A DNA stretch of 64,000 nucleotides, taken from Phragmites australis. Lineage: Eukaryota; Streptophyta; Magnoliopsida; Poales; Poaceae. A program made the position numbers and the translations under genes. The notes below the pieces were generated by a model. The model made no database searches. It saw only the letters and a program-made list of their open reading frames with translations, and was not told where the DNA came from. This document shows positions 34,897-46,716 of this stretch, in pieces (position 1 is the stretch's first letter; each line of letters starts with the position of its first letter). The stretch covers positions 14,115,501 through 14,179,500 of the forward strand of contig NC_084932.1 in NCBI RefSeq assembly GCF_958298935.1, written 5' to 3'.

Positions 34897-35062
34897 GGCT
34901 GTGGTGTTCGGTGTCGTGGCAGTCCCCCGGGCATCACCGAGCCCCTGGGGTTCTCGGGTAATCCTATCGCTCGAGCAAAGAGTAGTCCAGAGCCTAGGCC
35001 CTAGGGGCGGGCTGTCGGTGCACGGTCTGGTCTGTCATACCCGGGCGCCACCGAACCATAGG
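34897..35062 (+). repeat. 166-bp direct repeat, copy 1
   Basis: GGCTGTGGTGTTCGGTGTCG through CGCCACCGAACCATAGGA, repeated at 35664-35831 with about 90 percent identity by eye. Confidence 0.8.
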
Positions 35063-35663
35063 ACCTCTGGGTTATGCCTCTGCTTGTATAGTCCGCCGGG
35101 TTGGGTATTCGAGAGGTCTCGGGTCGAAAATAAGAGCATCCTATAATGACTACCGCACTAACAGAGCGCACCAAGCAAAGAATCTTTCTATTTTTTTTTC
35201 GAATCACAGATCAACAATCAAAAGAAAAAGCAGCTCGACCGCGGGGGCCTCAGTGCCCAGGTCGCTGCTCGAGCCTAGGGGCCCTCAGGTGGTCCTACCA
35301 CTCCGGCATGAGTGGTCGGGATCGCCTGGTCCTGGGCTCCCCATCGCGCTCCCCAGTGCTTGGGCGCCCCAGCCGAAGGAACTAAGTTCCCAGGCACCCT
35401 GAGCTCGGAGCCCATACCTCTCCTGGATCAGTCGGCCGAAAAGCTGATAGCTGTCTGGTGAGTGGTTAAATTCATATGAATTTACATTCAGTAATATATT
35501 GTTCCCGAGTTATCCTCGGGGCCCTCGTATTCTAACCTATTCGGCGAGATGGTCTCCTCGCGCACAAAACCCTACCACGTGTCCGCTTTTCCCGGAACGA
35601 CAGAACGGATAGTAGAAAGGTGTACCGTACGAACGGTGATGTTTGACCGAAGTCCTTCATGGT

Positions 35664-35831
35664 GGCTGTGGTGTTCAGTGTCGTGGCAGTCCCCCGGGCA
35701 TCATCGAGTCCCTGGGGGTTCTCGGGTAATCCTATCACTCGAGCAAAGAGTAGTCCGGAGCCTAGGCCCCAGTGGCGGGCTGTCGGTGCTCGGTCTGGTC
35801 TGTCATACCCAGGCGCCACCAAACCATGGGG
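35664..35831 (+). repeat. 166-bp direct repeat, copy 2
   Basis: GGCTGTGGTGTTCAGTGTCG through CGCCACCAAACCATGGGG, the second copy of the unit at 34897. Confidence 0.8.
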
Positions 35832-36276
35832 ATTCTTGGTCGTATTTCCGCCCGCACGTGTCTCCAGTCTACCTGTTTGAGTGGTCGCAAAATGGGAAAG
35901 TGTTCACTGGTCGTGGCGTGCTCCGTGCTGGATCGACCTATCTCCCGAGCAAGGAAGTTCGTGCCTTTGTCTTTTGACTTAGCCGCTGCGGACTCGCGAG
36001 GGCTCGGGGGCTGAACGCGCAAAGAAGGCCTCACTGCTCGGGCGACGAGTGGTCGGGGCAACTTCATTCTCGGGGAGGGAAAGGTCAGGCTCGGTCTGAC
36101 TGAGTACTCGTCGGGACATCAAGTGAAAAGAACAGAAACTTCATCAAGCACTTGGAAGAACACTGGAGTTGCGACCCCAAAGAAAGGCTTCCATTATATT
36201 CACAAGAAAGGACAGCTATTCTGAGGGATCACTCCCATATTTACATCAAGTCAAAGAAAAAGAAAATTACAAAAGC

Positions 36277-39200
36277 CTAACCTAAGTCGGAGCCCTCAGG
36301 CTCAGAAGATAGCGGGGCCTCCTCGCCGCTGCTCCCCGGGTCCGGAGTCGACGGCGCCTCTTGCATGAAGCAAGACACCACCTCGGCGGTGGCGCCCCGG
36401 ACTACCTCCCAGGCGGCCTCCTCCTCGGCCTCGACCACCCCTTCCCGAGCTGGTTCCAGCGGGAAGTTCGGATCCCGGCTCCGGTAGCAGGCCAGAACGT
36501 GCTCGGCCACCGCTTGGGCCAAGCCTCGCCCTTCCCGGGCGGCTAGCTCCTGGACGGCCTGGGGGCGCACCTCGAGGCGCTGGCTGATGGTCTTGAAGCC
36601 AAGGGCGATGTGGCCAATGCCCGTCCCCTTCGCTCCCACATGGACTCGCCCGAGCCCGGCCACCCTCACGGACCTCCGTGCTTGCCGAAGGATGTCTTCC
36701 ATCATCAGCTTCACGTTGGCCCATTTGGTCTGGGTGGCCTCGAGCTCCTCCTTCATGCTCTGCAGCCGCTCCTCGAGGCTCAGTCCCCCGGCCGTGCTGG
36801 CCGAGGCGACGCTGGGCGCCTGGGCTTCAGCCTGCTTCACCTGCTCTGCAAAGGCAGAGAGGGCCTGCTCGCGGGCGGTCAGCTCTGACTCCCACTTGGC
36901 GGCCCGCTCCTCCCGAGCAGCTGAGGCCACCAACGCCTTTGCAGCCTCCGTCTCCCGGCGGATTAGCAGCTCCTTCCGGGCGTCCAGATCCGACACCGTG
37001 ATGCCGATGTCGGTCTCGCGGATCGCGACGTCCTCCTCCCGGCGCCTGAGCTCCTCCTCCCGATGAAGGAGTTCGGCGCGGATCTGATCAGCCTCGCTTT
37101 TCTGGCGGGCCAAGTCCGCCTGGGAGGCCTCCACCGTCCTCTCACGGGCCAGGACCGCCTCCTCCTGAGCCTGCACCTACCTCTCCCTGGCGAGTGCCTC
37201 GGCAGCCTGCTGCCACGATGTCTCGGCCAGGCGGGCGGCTTCTTCCTGCTCCTGCACAGCCTTCGTGCGTATTTGTTCCAAGGCATCTCGCTTCGCCTCT
37301 ATCGCGCGCCGCTCACTCTCGTTGGCGGCGCACGCCGCGGCGACGCGGGCCTCAAAAAGGCGCCTGCCCTCGGCTAGCTGCTCCCTCTCCTCACAGAGGG
37401 CGGCGTCGCCCGCCTCAAGAAGCGTCCTCTCCCCCGCCACGGCCACCTCCAGCCGCCCAATCACCTCTCGGGCGCTCCCTAGTACATACGGAAGGGGTTC
37501 TGTAGGTTGGCTCGGCGACGGCCGGGCGCTAGGTCCCCTGCGAGCCCTCTCTGAGGGGCTCGGGGTCCCCGAATATTGACACGCAGGCACCGCCACCGAC
37601 GAGGCCATCCGCCCCACACTCGACGTGCTCAGGGCGGGCTCAGCTGGCACCGGTTGCTCGGGCGCGGCCCCTGCCATTGGCTCGGGGCAGGGCGGCGCCT
37701 GTGGCTCTGTCTCGATCGGCGCGCTCAGCGGCTCCGGCTCCACTGGCGCGCTCGGCTCAGGCACGCTCGGCTCGGGGACTAGAGCCGGCCTTGGCGCCTC
37801 CAGCCGTCCTTGGTCTCCGGCGGCGTCCGTAGGCGGCCTGCAAAAGAAAATGAGGTCAGTCTCCGAACTCACTCCGGGCATGGCATGCTCAGGAAAAAGG
37901 GGGGGAACTTACGCAGATTTGGGTCTTCGGTATTGCCACCTTGATTCCGGGATCCTGTACTCCGGGCCCAACGGTGTTGGCCCGGAATCCTCCCTCCTCC
38001 TCTTCCGCGGGGGGCTCTGTGGGGCCACCGCGCGGTCTCAGGGTTCCAGACCAGGCCCAAGCAGATCAAGGTCTGGTTCTAGAACCGTAGATGCCGCCCC
38101 CGTTGCCGGCCTCGCGCTAGACGATTGGCCGTCCCAGCCTCCCTCCTTCTCACCAGGTGACGGCGACGGCAAGGACGTCGGCGTAGGAATGAAAGTTCGG
38201 GGGTGCTTCCCTCTGTCCCCCGGCGCTGTCACCGCCCCGCTGCCGGCGGCGCCTCCTCCTACGGCCTAGCAGCTGCTGCCTGCAACAGCCCCACCGCTGG
38301 CCTGCGGCGCGCCGCCTGCGCCGCCCGGGCCACCGGTCTGCGCCGGACCCCTGCGGCCTCCTCGCCGGTTGCCTCATCCACTCTGGGATTCTGGATAGTC
38401 CCGGGGTTCCGGCGCCCTAGCCGGTTGACCAGCACCTGGGCATCGAACTCCGGGAGCTTCGCTTGTAGCGGCACCCGGTCCGGGTCGACGCAGAGCGCTA
38501 GCTCCTTCCAGGGGAGCTCCGCTCGGCCCAGGTCATCCACCCTGATCACCACCCAGAGCAGGCCCCTCAGAGCCGCCCTGTCCCGGTCCCACTCCGCGTC
38601 GATCTGGGTCCTGGTGATGTCCTGGGCGGCCGTGTACACCCAGCAGGGCCAGGCCCGCTCCCGCAGAGGCGCCAGGCGGTGGCGCAGATAGTCCACCACC
38701 ACCATCACCAAAGTGAGCCCGGCCTGGCGCTGGAAGTCGATGCGCTCCAGGACCGGCTCCATCCGCACGTCCGCCTGCGGTGGCACCTCCCAGGTCGCCT
38801 TCTGGGGCTCCGCCGCCCTCTCCGGCAGCGCCAGGCGGTCGTGCGGGCTGATGTCGATGTAGAACCAGTCGTGCCGCCAGTCCTCCTATTTGATCCGCAG
38901 CACCTGGGGAATGTACTGCTCCCCCAGGCCGTCCCGTAGCTGGAAATTGCAGCAGCCGGCGACGTCAGCGGTGGAGAAGCCCCTCTTCTTCCCGGCCGGC
39001 CGCAGCACGAAGAAGTGTCGGAAGAGCGACACCGACGGCAGCACCCCCACAAACATCTCGCAGAGGTGGACGAAGACCGCCAAGATGACGACGGAATTGG
39101 GGCTGAGGTGCACCAGCTGGATCCCGAACGTGTCGAGGATCTGAAGGAAGAAGGTCGAGAACGGTGGCACCAGCCCGGCCGCCACGAAAGAAGTGAAGAG

Positions 39201-39386
39201 AACGATGCGCTCCGGCCGGTCCGTCACCGGCGGGAAGCTCGCTGGCGCCACCACCGAGGCCCCCCGCTGGCCCTCGGGCACCATCAACTTCCGCACCTTG
39301 TCTGCCGCCTCCTCGTTCACAAGCCGGGACTCCGGCAGCACGCTGTCGGGTGTCTTGTCGCAGCGGCTTCCTCCCGGTCTCGACAT
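36277..39386 (-). pseudogene. Antisense ORF of Tat element (gypsy-type domain)
   Basis: Opposite in strand to pol. From MSRPGGSRCDKTPDS (39386) it carries the plant 'putative gypsy type transposon' domain (PF04195-like): LVPPFSTFFLQILDTFGI, HLSPNSVVILAVFVHLCEMF and SLFRHFFVLRPAGKKRGF. An arginine-rich middle follows, then a long coiled-coil region (about 37400-36500, rich in A, E, R and L) and an acidic tail EPEGSDLG. A likely 75-nt intron (37912-37838, GTAAGT...TTTTGCAG) lies before PPTDAAGDQGRLEAP. In-frame stops at 38888-38886 (TAG after LRIK), near 38259 and at 37179-37177 (TAG where Gln is expected) make it a pseudogene. The function of these antisense ORFs is unknown. Confidence 0.75.
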
Positions 39387-39904
39387 CTTGTCAGGGTGGG
39401 GGATGATCTGGAACGGTGGGGGAAGAGATGTGCTATGATCGCCAGAGGGAGGTTGAGGGCTCAGGAGCACAAGGAAGACGAAGGCTTGTTCGCAAAGATG
39501 GCGTAAAGAGGGGGGCGGTTCGCTCCCCTCCTCCTTTTATACTCCAGGGAAGTTCAAACGTCGCCTGCCGCGGCGCGCTCAGCGGGACGGTTTCCTCGGC
39601 CAGCGCAACCGTCAGGCGAATCTCCCACGGGCCATGCGGTTGTCAACAGTTGCCAGGCGTACGTTCCTTGATTTGCGCGGTTGCCAAGCGCGCCGCCTGC
39701 CTCGTTATCACGTGCCGCCCGTCCCGTTATCACGCGCCTCGGGAGTCAGCTGGACGAGCGTTCATTCGGCTCCCCGTTGGACCGTACCAGAAGCCCGGAC
39801 CGGGAGGACCAGTGTCTAAGAGCGTGCCACGTGGCGTCGATGTTGGTTTCGGCCTCGTTGACGACGAAGGGCCCATCTGCAGTCTCTGGGCCATTGCCTG
39901 CCAA
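39387..39904. other. Non-coding 5' flank of antisense ORF
   Basis: GC-rich DNA between the antisense ORF start and the polypurine tract. On the minus strand it would hold that ORF's promoter and leader; TATAAAAG (reverse of CTTTTATA at 39534-39541) is a candidate TATA box about 150 bases upstream of the start codon. Confidence 0.4.
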
Positions 39905-39920
39905 TAGGCCCGGGGGCTGC
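39905..39920 (+). promoter_or_regulatory. Polypurine tract of the Tat element
   Basis: AATAGGCCCGGGGGCTGC-type G-rich tract immediately before the TGTCGG start of the 3' LTR. It would prime plus-strand DNA synthesis. The purine run is short. Confidence 0.45.
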
Positions 39921-40024
39921 TGTCGGTGAATCAGGAACCGGGGGTCCCCAAATCGCGAGGCCAGAATAGCAATCCACCACGTGGCGCCATTCCGCGGGGT
40001 CTCCTCCGCAAGGTAAAAAAGACT

Positions 40025-40400
40025 AAGTCCCGAGAGAGGGTGCTCGGGGCCACAGTCAGTGGTCCCCGAGTACCCAGGTTCCCCGATGATCTGCGAAAGC
40101 TAAGTACCGGGAGATGTGTGCCCGGGGCCGCGAGCGGTGACCCCCTGGGCACCCAAGTATCCTGAGGACCCACTGAAGAAAGTTCCGGGAGAGAGTGCTC
40201 GGGGCTGCGTGCAGTGGCCCCCGAGCACTCGGTCCCCCGAGGATCCGTACAAGCATGCCCAAGAGAGAGTGCTCGGGGAGGTGAATAGTAGCCCCTGAGC
40301 ACTCGGTTCCCCGAGGGCTGAGGAAGGGCATTCTCGGGAGAGAGTGCTCGGGGAGGTGAATAGTGACCCCTGAGCACTCGGTTCCCCGACGACCCAGGAA
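40025..40400. repeat. Five tandem 62-bp palindromic units in LTR
   Basis: Each unit runs GAGAGAGTGCTCGGGG, a short spacer, then CCCCTGAGCACTCGGTTCCCC. The two halves are inverted, so every unit can fold as a hairpin. The last two units (40260 and 40335) are nearly identical; the first two are more diverged. Confidence 0.85.
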
Positions 40401-40870
40401 GCCCCCTGACAGTGGCCCCCACAGGGGTCCAGCGATGAGGTGTCAGCCAGTCAAAGGCCCGAGGTCGCATTTAAGAGCGCGCGTGGCCTGTCACCTCCAA
40501 CTGCTCCCGCCACGCTCGATGTCAGTTCCTACCATTCTGGCAGAAGGGCGTGGGGACATTAAATGCACGGGTTCCATCCCGTGCCATCCGGCACGTCTCG
40601 TGATAACGTCGTGAGGGCCGAGGCGTTCCGTCTGCCGCGCTGCTGTGGCAGGGGAACAAGACAGGGCTGGCACGCTGGGCTGCTCTGCGGCTGCCCGGTG
40701 GGCCCTCTCCACGGCACCCGTTGCCAGTGCATTTATGGTGACGGATGACCGGGCGCGGGGCGCATTTTCCACCCCCGGTCACTTCACACAGAGGCTATGA
40801 TGACGTCCTTTCCATTTATGGTGCCTTGGAACTCGTGCCCTCCCATTAGAGGCACGCTACTATCGGCGGG

Positions 40871-40877
40871 TATTTAA
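40871..40877 (+). promoter_or_regulatory. TATA-like box in the Tat 3' LTR
   Basis: TATTTAA after GGCGGG, followed about 25 bases later by a purine-rich start region. It is the likely U3/R promoter of the LTR. Confidence 0.45.
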
Positions 40878-41342
40878 GGCAGCCGACAGCACGGACAGAG
40901 ACAGAGGGGGTTCTGGCTCAGGAAAGGCTGAAGCAGTTAAGGAAGTAGAGAAGATCGAGAAGCCCAAGAGCACCCAAAGCTAACAGATACACACAGACCG
41001 AAGAACAAGGAGCCCCAGGCTCTAGGATAGACAAACATTCTTGTAACCAGCAACATCCTTGAGGGACATTCTCAGGGCATTTATAGTATCCATACAGGAG
41101 TAGGGTGTTACGCCTCCGTGCGGCCCGAACCTGTCTAAACCCCAGTGTATTTATTTCATTCCGCACTAGATCATTCCACCCCGCCAGCCATCGCATTTAT
41201 ACCCATTTATTTCTCCGGCAAACATATTCAGGATCATCCTCCCGGTCAAATATCTAAAAAGGGGTCCCTCAGGATCCCTGCGACAGGAGTTAACCCTCCG
41301 ACAACATGCAAACCTTGCTTTAGCTTCTTTAGGGCAGATTCT

Positions 41343-41753
41343 TGAGGAGTGATGAGGGAGTTTATGAGAGAGGGAGGGGAGAGAGTAGCAGCTCTTGTGC
41401 TGCTCGTCTAAGAGGAGAAGTGAGAGAGTGAAGGAGAGGGGCTGCTGGTGGGGTAGGCAGCTGAGTGGGGGAGGGAGAGAAAAGGGGTGGGGCCTTCCAA
41501 GGTGGGCCCCATGAGCTAGAGAGAAGCTAATTTCAGCTGTGCAACTATTATAAAAACAAGCACAATGATAATAACTTCTAAGCGAGATTTAAACTAATGA
41601 AAATCCTCATGTCAGTTATTTTTAAAACGCAAAGCAATTATCAAACTACCAAATGAGATAACAAGCAATCAACCATGCTTAAAGATTAAACATGGTGCTA
41701 ATGATGCACAAGATGCATGATTACCTGATTAAATAATTGGGATGTGATAAACA
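41343..41753 (-). repeat. 3' LTR of Tekay-like element
   Basis: On the minus strand it begins TGTTTATCACATCCC right after AAGGGGAGA and ends CACTCCTCA. Its final 190 bases match 52478-52655, including GGGGAGGGAGAGAAAAGGGG-type sequence on the plus strand. Confidence 0.65.
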
Positions 41754-41767
41754 TCTCCCCTTAAAAG
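41754..41767 (-). promoter_or_regulatory. Polypurine tract of Tekay-like element
   Basis: Minus strand CTTTTAAGGGGAGA directly before the TGTTTATC start of the 3' LTR. Confidence 0.6.
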
Positions 41768-41921
41768 AATCTCGTCCCAAGATTCGGGTGAGCATAGAGG
41801 AGAGTATGGCGAATCTAGGAACTTCATGACCTCGCGACAAACCACGCTGTGGAGATGGAAACTAATGCAACACTCCCAGGTTGGAGAAGAACTTGGGATA
41901 ATCTGAACGAAGTCAATTTTC

Positions 41922-43546
41922 TCACTCCCACGTCACTTCATCTTTGGAGTGATTACTCCATTGCACCTTAAGAAATTTAAAGATGTTACGACGTGTCTTT
42001 CGTTCGGCTTCATCAAGGATGCCGATAGGATGCTCGCAATAAGAAAGGTCCGGCTGCAACTCTTGATTTGCCACTTCAATGACTTCGATTGGAATTCGAA
42101 GACATTTCTTCAATTGTGAGACATGGAAGACATTGTGCACGGCAGAGAGAGATGGACGTAGCTCCAGCTGATAAGCCACCTCACCATGTCGTGCAATAAT
42201 TCAAAAAGGGCCCACATAACGAGGTGCCAATTTTCCTTTTATCTGAAAATGTTGCGTTCTCTGAGAGGAGAGACCTTGAGATAGACGAAGTCTCCAATAT
42301 TGAATACAAGCTAACACCGAAGATTATCGGCATAGCTCTTATGTCGAGATTGAGCCGTGAGGAGACAATTATGGATATTCAGAACACGCTCTTCTACCTA
42401 TTTTACCAAATTCAGGCCCAAAAAAGCTCTTTCATTGGATTCAGACCAATTCAGCAGGGTTCGGCACCTTCGGCCATAGAGTGCCTCAAAAGGTGACATT
42501 CCAATGCTTGAATGGTAGCTATTATTGTAAGAAAACTCCACGACAGTAAGCATATGTCCCACTTCTTCCCATATGTGAGAACACACACTCAGAGCATGTC
42601 TTCCAGAATTTGATCCACCCTCTCAGTTTGACCGTCGGTTTGAGGATGACATGTGGTGCTATGGAAGAGCTCGGTTCCCATGGCTTCATGAATGCTCTTC
42701 CAGAAATGAGAGGTGAACTGAGTGCCTCGATCGGAGATGACCTTCTTCAGAATCCCATGCAGGCAACAATTCTGATGAGGTACAACTTTGCATAGTCCTT
42801 GGCACTGTATAGATTCTTCACAGGGAGAAAATACGCTGACTTAATGAGTGGGTCCACAATGACCTAAATCGAGTCATACCTCTTAGGGGTCTTCGGTAAT
42901 CCGGTAATGAAATCCATACTAATATCCTCCCACTTCCAGGAGGGGATAGGTAAGGGCTAGAGCATATCGGCCGGCTTAAGATGTTCATCCTTCACTCTCC
43001 GGCAAACATCACACTCAGCGATGTACCAAGCGATTTCTCGCTTCATGCGAGTCCATCAGAATCTTGGTACATTTTTGTACTTCTGGGATGAATGGACAAC
43101 AACGAATCATGAGCTTCGTCCAGAATCTTCTTCCTCAGCTTTGGAACTTTGGGGACCACTAATCTCTTCCCGAACCATAGGACACATTCGTCATCCAGTG
43201 TAAAGCATTTGGCTTGCCCTTCCTTAAGCTTGCCATGAATCCTCTGCATGCCTTTGTCTTTCTTTTGATCCTCTTTGATTTGGACGAGGAGGGTTGACCT
43301 TATCAACAAGTTGGAGAGATAACCCTCTGAAACCATCTCGAATCCAAGCCTCCAAAAATCATCACAAAGGGTGGAGCTCTCAGGCGATACCATAACACAA
43401 TGCACTGAGCTTTCCAGCTCAAGGCATCGGCAATAATGTTTGCCTTTCCTAGATGGTAATGGACCTCCAGCTCATAATTCTTAATTAACTCGAGCCATCG
43501 CCTTTGCCTCATGTTGAGATCGGCTTGAGTGAAAATATATTTGAGG
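41922..43546 (-). pseudogene. RNase H end and integrase of Tekay-like element
   Basis: From 43546 the minus strand reads LKYIFTQADLNMRQRRWLEL and KANIIADALSWKAQC (end of RNase H). CFTLDDECVLWFGKRLVVP follows at 43210-43140 (integrase N-terminal region) and IHPRSTKMYQD at about 43070. The integrase core comes next, broken by frameshifts, with EFSYNNSYHSSIGMSPFEAL at 42540-42480. The C-terminus LSAVHNVFHVSQLKKCLRIP to WSNHSKDEVTWE (42160-41925) is chromodomain-like. It is the downstream half of the pol gene whose upstream half lies beyond the inserted element at 48888. Confidence 0.75.
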
Positions 43547-43551
43547 CTCTT

Positions 43552-44268
43552 TGATTCGCATTTGCCTGATCTTTCGAAGATAATATAATAAGTCGATTGG
43601 TAGAGTTTCAACGTTGATGATCCAAAGGCTCCGAACACAAGAGATCGAGAACCCTCGTAACCACTACACCCTATTTCGTGGTTATCAACCATGCCAAGAC
43701 GCTATTGACCTCACCAAGAAGGCTTTTTCTGCAAGCGAATCAAGAACATTGGCAAAAATAGGTAGATGCAATCTAAATATTGCTAATTATCAATGAAGTA
43801 CTCAAGTTGGGGTTCCACAAACCGAACAAGCGGCGAAATTGTATAAAACAGAATAATCTAAGCAAAATCTAAGCCTAAACTATGATGGCTATTTTTTATA
43901 TATAGAGGGCACATAAGGAGGTTGACCTAGGGTTGTGTAACCATAGAAAAAGACGTGCACAACCTGGACTCTGACCCCGACATGATTACAAGATCCAACT
44001 AGATCCAAAACGGTGGTGCATCATCTTATTTATTTGACTCTGACTAAACTATAAGGAATATTTGTTCGAACTCTTATCCATTGGAAATGGCTCCTTGTAA
44101 GCTTTCCATAATGTCCAAGATTGCCTAAAATGAACTTTGTATAAGAGAGTGATGCCCGTTTTACTGACGTACTATCCTACGACTCAACCACGACCACGAC
44201 CACGACTAAAGCTCAGCCTCGAGTCCGAGTATACTTGGCCATAGAGGGGTGACATCCGGGTGGTATCC
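43552..44268 (-). repeat. 3' LTR of inserted gypsy element, truncated
   Basis: Matches 47965-48690 throughout, for example GGCTCCGAACA, TTGACTCTGACTAAACTATA and ACTTGGCCATAGAGGGGTGA. It stops at about 44268, where RT sequence begins. The roughly 200 bases present at 48690-48887 are missing. Confidence 0.85.
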
Positions 44269-44781
44269 ATTTTGTAAGTCAATTTTAGTGAAAATTATAA
44301 AACCACTCAACTCATCAAGCATATCATCTAACCTAGAGATAAAGTGATGATATCTTATAGTAATAGTATTGATTGCTCTACAATCAACACACATATGCCA
44401 ACTACCATCTTTCTTAGGAACTAAAACAACGGGAACATCACAAGGGCTAAAACTTCCTCATACATACCCGAGGTCCCAAAGGTCTTGAACTTGTCGCTGA
44501 ATTTTTTTAGTTTCTTCTGGGTTGGTCATATATGCAACACAGTTTGGCAAAGTTGCTCTCAGAATCAAATCAATTTGATGTTCAATCCCTCGAATAGGTG
44601 GTAATCCCAGGGGTACCTCAGCTAGAAATACATCCACAAACTCCTGCAAAAGATTAGAAACAGTAGGAGACAAAGAGCTAGATATATCCTCGAGTAAAAC
44701 TAAAGCATCTTTGCATATCAAAGCATAGCATGGCAGCTCATTATTACAAATTTCAGCAAGGTCAGAATTAGTAGCAAGCAT
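44206..44781 (-). pseudogene. RT N-terminal part fused to LTR
   Basis: EFVDVFLAEVPLGLPPIRG, then MTNPEETKKIQRQVQDLWDLGYV, a TGA stop at 44460-44458 (Arg in relatives), [35 protein letters not shown] and [11 protein letters not shown]. After that the frame runs into LTR sequence ([17 protein letters not shown]). The catalytic YxDD segment is absent because of the deletion. Confidence 0.75.
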
Positions 44782-45540
44782 AGCACACCCTTTCAGTCTA
44801 ATTCCATCGGACTTAGAAGTTATTGTTGCTTTCTCCTTTGTGGGTGGAAAAACCTTTTCCGCTACTTGCTGATTTTTAGATTCATTATCAAGCTCTTTTC
44901 TCTTATTTTCACATATTTCTTATTCATATTTCACAATTCAGCAGAGGTTAAAGGTAAAAAAAAAAAGTTATTTTCTTTCCTTTATGCATAAGGGTGTACT
45001 TATTACTTCAACCATGATGTATTGCATCAGTATCATACTCTCATGGCCGTCCTAGCAAAAGAGAGCATGTTTGCATGTGAACTACATCGAAATCAGCACA
45101 ATCATGGTATGAACCAATAGAAAAATGCACCCTAACTTTTTGCATTACCTTCACCTTACCACTGTTGTTGAACCATTGAATATGATAAGGGTGAGGATGG
45201 TTTCTTGTCGGCAAGACAAGCTTCTTAATCATATCTGAACTTACCAAGTTGTTGAGCTTCCTCCATCAATAATGACTCAAACACGATAATCCTTAACTAT
45301 GAGGAACATCTGAAACAAATTGTGACATTGTAACTGTTTCGCTTGCTCTATTTGAGTACTTAACACTCGCTGCACAATGAGGGTTTGATAATCCTCCGTG
45401 GCAGTGGCATCGAACACTTCCTCATGGTAGATATCCGTCTCACATCCATCCTCATCACCTGCATGGTTAGCTGTAAGTGCATATTTATCCTTAACATCAC
45501 TAGCACTTAGATACCCACCATCTTCGGTTGCAATGTACGC
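44782..45540 (-). pseudogene. Protease region of inserted gypsy element
   Basis: The minus strand reads VIIDGGSS near 45270 (a retroviral-type aspartic protease motif, D-G-G in place of the usual D-S/T-G). HPHPYHIQWFNNSGKVKV and VVHMQTCSLLLGRP follow (45200-45045). Frame breaks are present. Confidence 0.6.
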
Positions 45541-46716
45541 TCACTGCCTTGGGCAATCTTTCATGACATGATCCATTCCCTTGCATCAATGGCATACAAT
45601 CTCGATCGATCGGCCTGTAGAAGCAACTGAAGAAGAGCTCTTGGCTGGACCCTACACACTTACGGATTTGCTTACCTCGGGAGCGTGTGACGATGTCGAA
45701 GGTACTGCTGAACGCGCCCTACTTGAGAAGGGGGCAGTAGAGCGTGTAGCTGAACGTTGGGCTATTTTGACTTGTCCCGGTGTTAATTTTGAAGTGATCG
45801 TGCTTCCAAAATTGCTCCTTGGCCTTTGTTATCATCCCTATAATTCTTTTTCTGCCAAACATGCAAGTTGGGATAATCTAGGAACACTAGTGTATTCTTT
45901 GTAATCAACTATGTTCTGAATTTCACACCTTAACCATCCATAAAAGCATGCCATTGCAGCCTTTTCATCCTCAATAATATCACAACGTAACATACTAATT
46001 TATAGCTCCTGATAATATTATTCTACTGATCTATCACCTTAGTTTAAGCGCTGCAATTTCTTATGCAAATCACGTTTAAAAGAGAGTGGAACAAATCTAT
46101 TACACATAGCAACCTTTAAAACATTCTATGTAATAGGCGCTAATCCATTGATGCATACTCTATTCCACCAGTTAATTGCAAATTCTTTAAATTCACTAGT
46201 AGCTTGCCTAACTCTATGCCCTTTAGGAACTAAATGAGCATTAAACTTCTGTTCAACCATCATCTCCCAATCTAAATACTTTTTAGCATCATAAGCACCC
46301 GCAAAAGATGGTATGGTAAACTTAACCTTAGCAAATGGATCATCATTAACGCATAGATTATGTTACTGAAAATTATTACCTCTCATACCTTCACTGTTGA
46401 AGTTTAATTGGTCTCGTTATCGTGCATCAAAGGCGTCTTATTCTTGCCTCAAAATTTTATCATCTACGACAGACTCCTCTTGCTCGTGGTCTGCACCATG
46501 ATGATCCATACGCCCATTGTTTGGTGGCTGATTAACCACTCGATCAAAGCGTGTATTGAGCATGGCAATATTATTATTAAGTCGTTGTAATGTAGTGTTT
46601 GTCTCTGCAAGCTTCTTATCGATGTCGTCAGTAATAGCTTGTCGATGATCATTCAACACCATTGTAACTTCTTCCCTCAAAACACACTCATGTGCATCCG
46701 ATGTTTCTCCTGCCAT
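45541..46716 (-). pseudogene. gag of inserted gypsy element
   Basis: Starts MAGETSDAHECVLREEVTMV (46716), with a coiled-coil-like N-terminus (LAETNTTLQRLNNNIAMLN). A capsid region follows in broken frame (about 46340-46030), and a CxxCx4Hx4C zinc knuckle near 45590-45545 (KGMDHVMKDCPRQ), with one ligand codon changed to a stop. The gag fragment at 1-797 is of the same general type. Confidence 0.7.

Larger units (their letters stand above)
34596..36276. other. Non-coding region between pol and antisense ORF
   Basis: Holds two copies of a 166-bp direct repeat (34897-35062 and 35664-35831), a poly-C run near 34638 and no convincing gene. Open frames here follow GC-rich repeat composition. Confidence 0.5.
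34385..41285 (+). mobile_element. Tat-lineage Ty3/gypsy element, 3' half
   Basis: The 5' part (LTR, gag, most of pol) is missing. In order it holds the integrase tail (34389-34595), non-coding DNA with a 166-bp duplication, a long antisense ORF (39386-36277), a polypurine tract and a full 3' LTR (39921-41285). Tat elements such as Grande and RIRE2 are known for long 3' regions with extra or antisense ORFs, which is the basis of the lineage call. The truncation point near 34385 abuts unrelated repeat DNA, so no target duplication can be tested. Confidence 0.75.
39921..41285 (+). repeat. 3' LTR of Tat element, 1365 bp
   Basis: Starts TGTCGGTGAATCAGG and ends GATCCCTGCGACA, with TGTCG/CGACA inverted tips. 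The U3 part (40025-40400) holds five tandem hairpin-forming units. A TATTTAA at 40871-40877 precedes a GACAGAGACAGAGG start region. No second LTR of this element is in the window. Confidence 0.85.

Noticed and set aside
36587..37579. Long plus-strand frames opposite the antisense ORF
   Set aside because: They are shadows of the GC-rich coiled-coil coding region on the minus strand.
38203..39506. Plus-strand frames of 160 codons or more
   Set aside because: They are opposite-strand shadows of the PF04195-like frame; no domain is seen.
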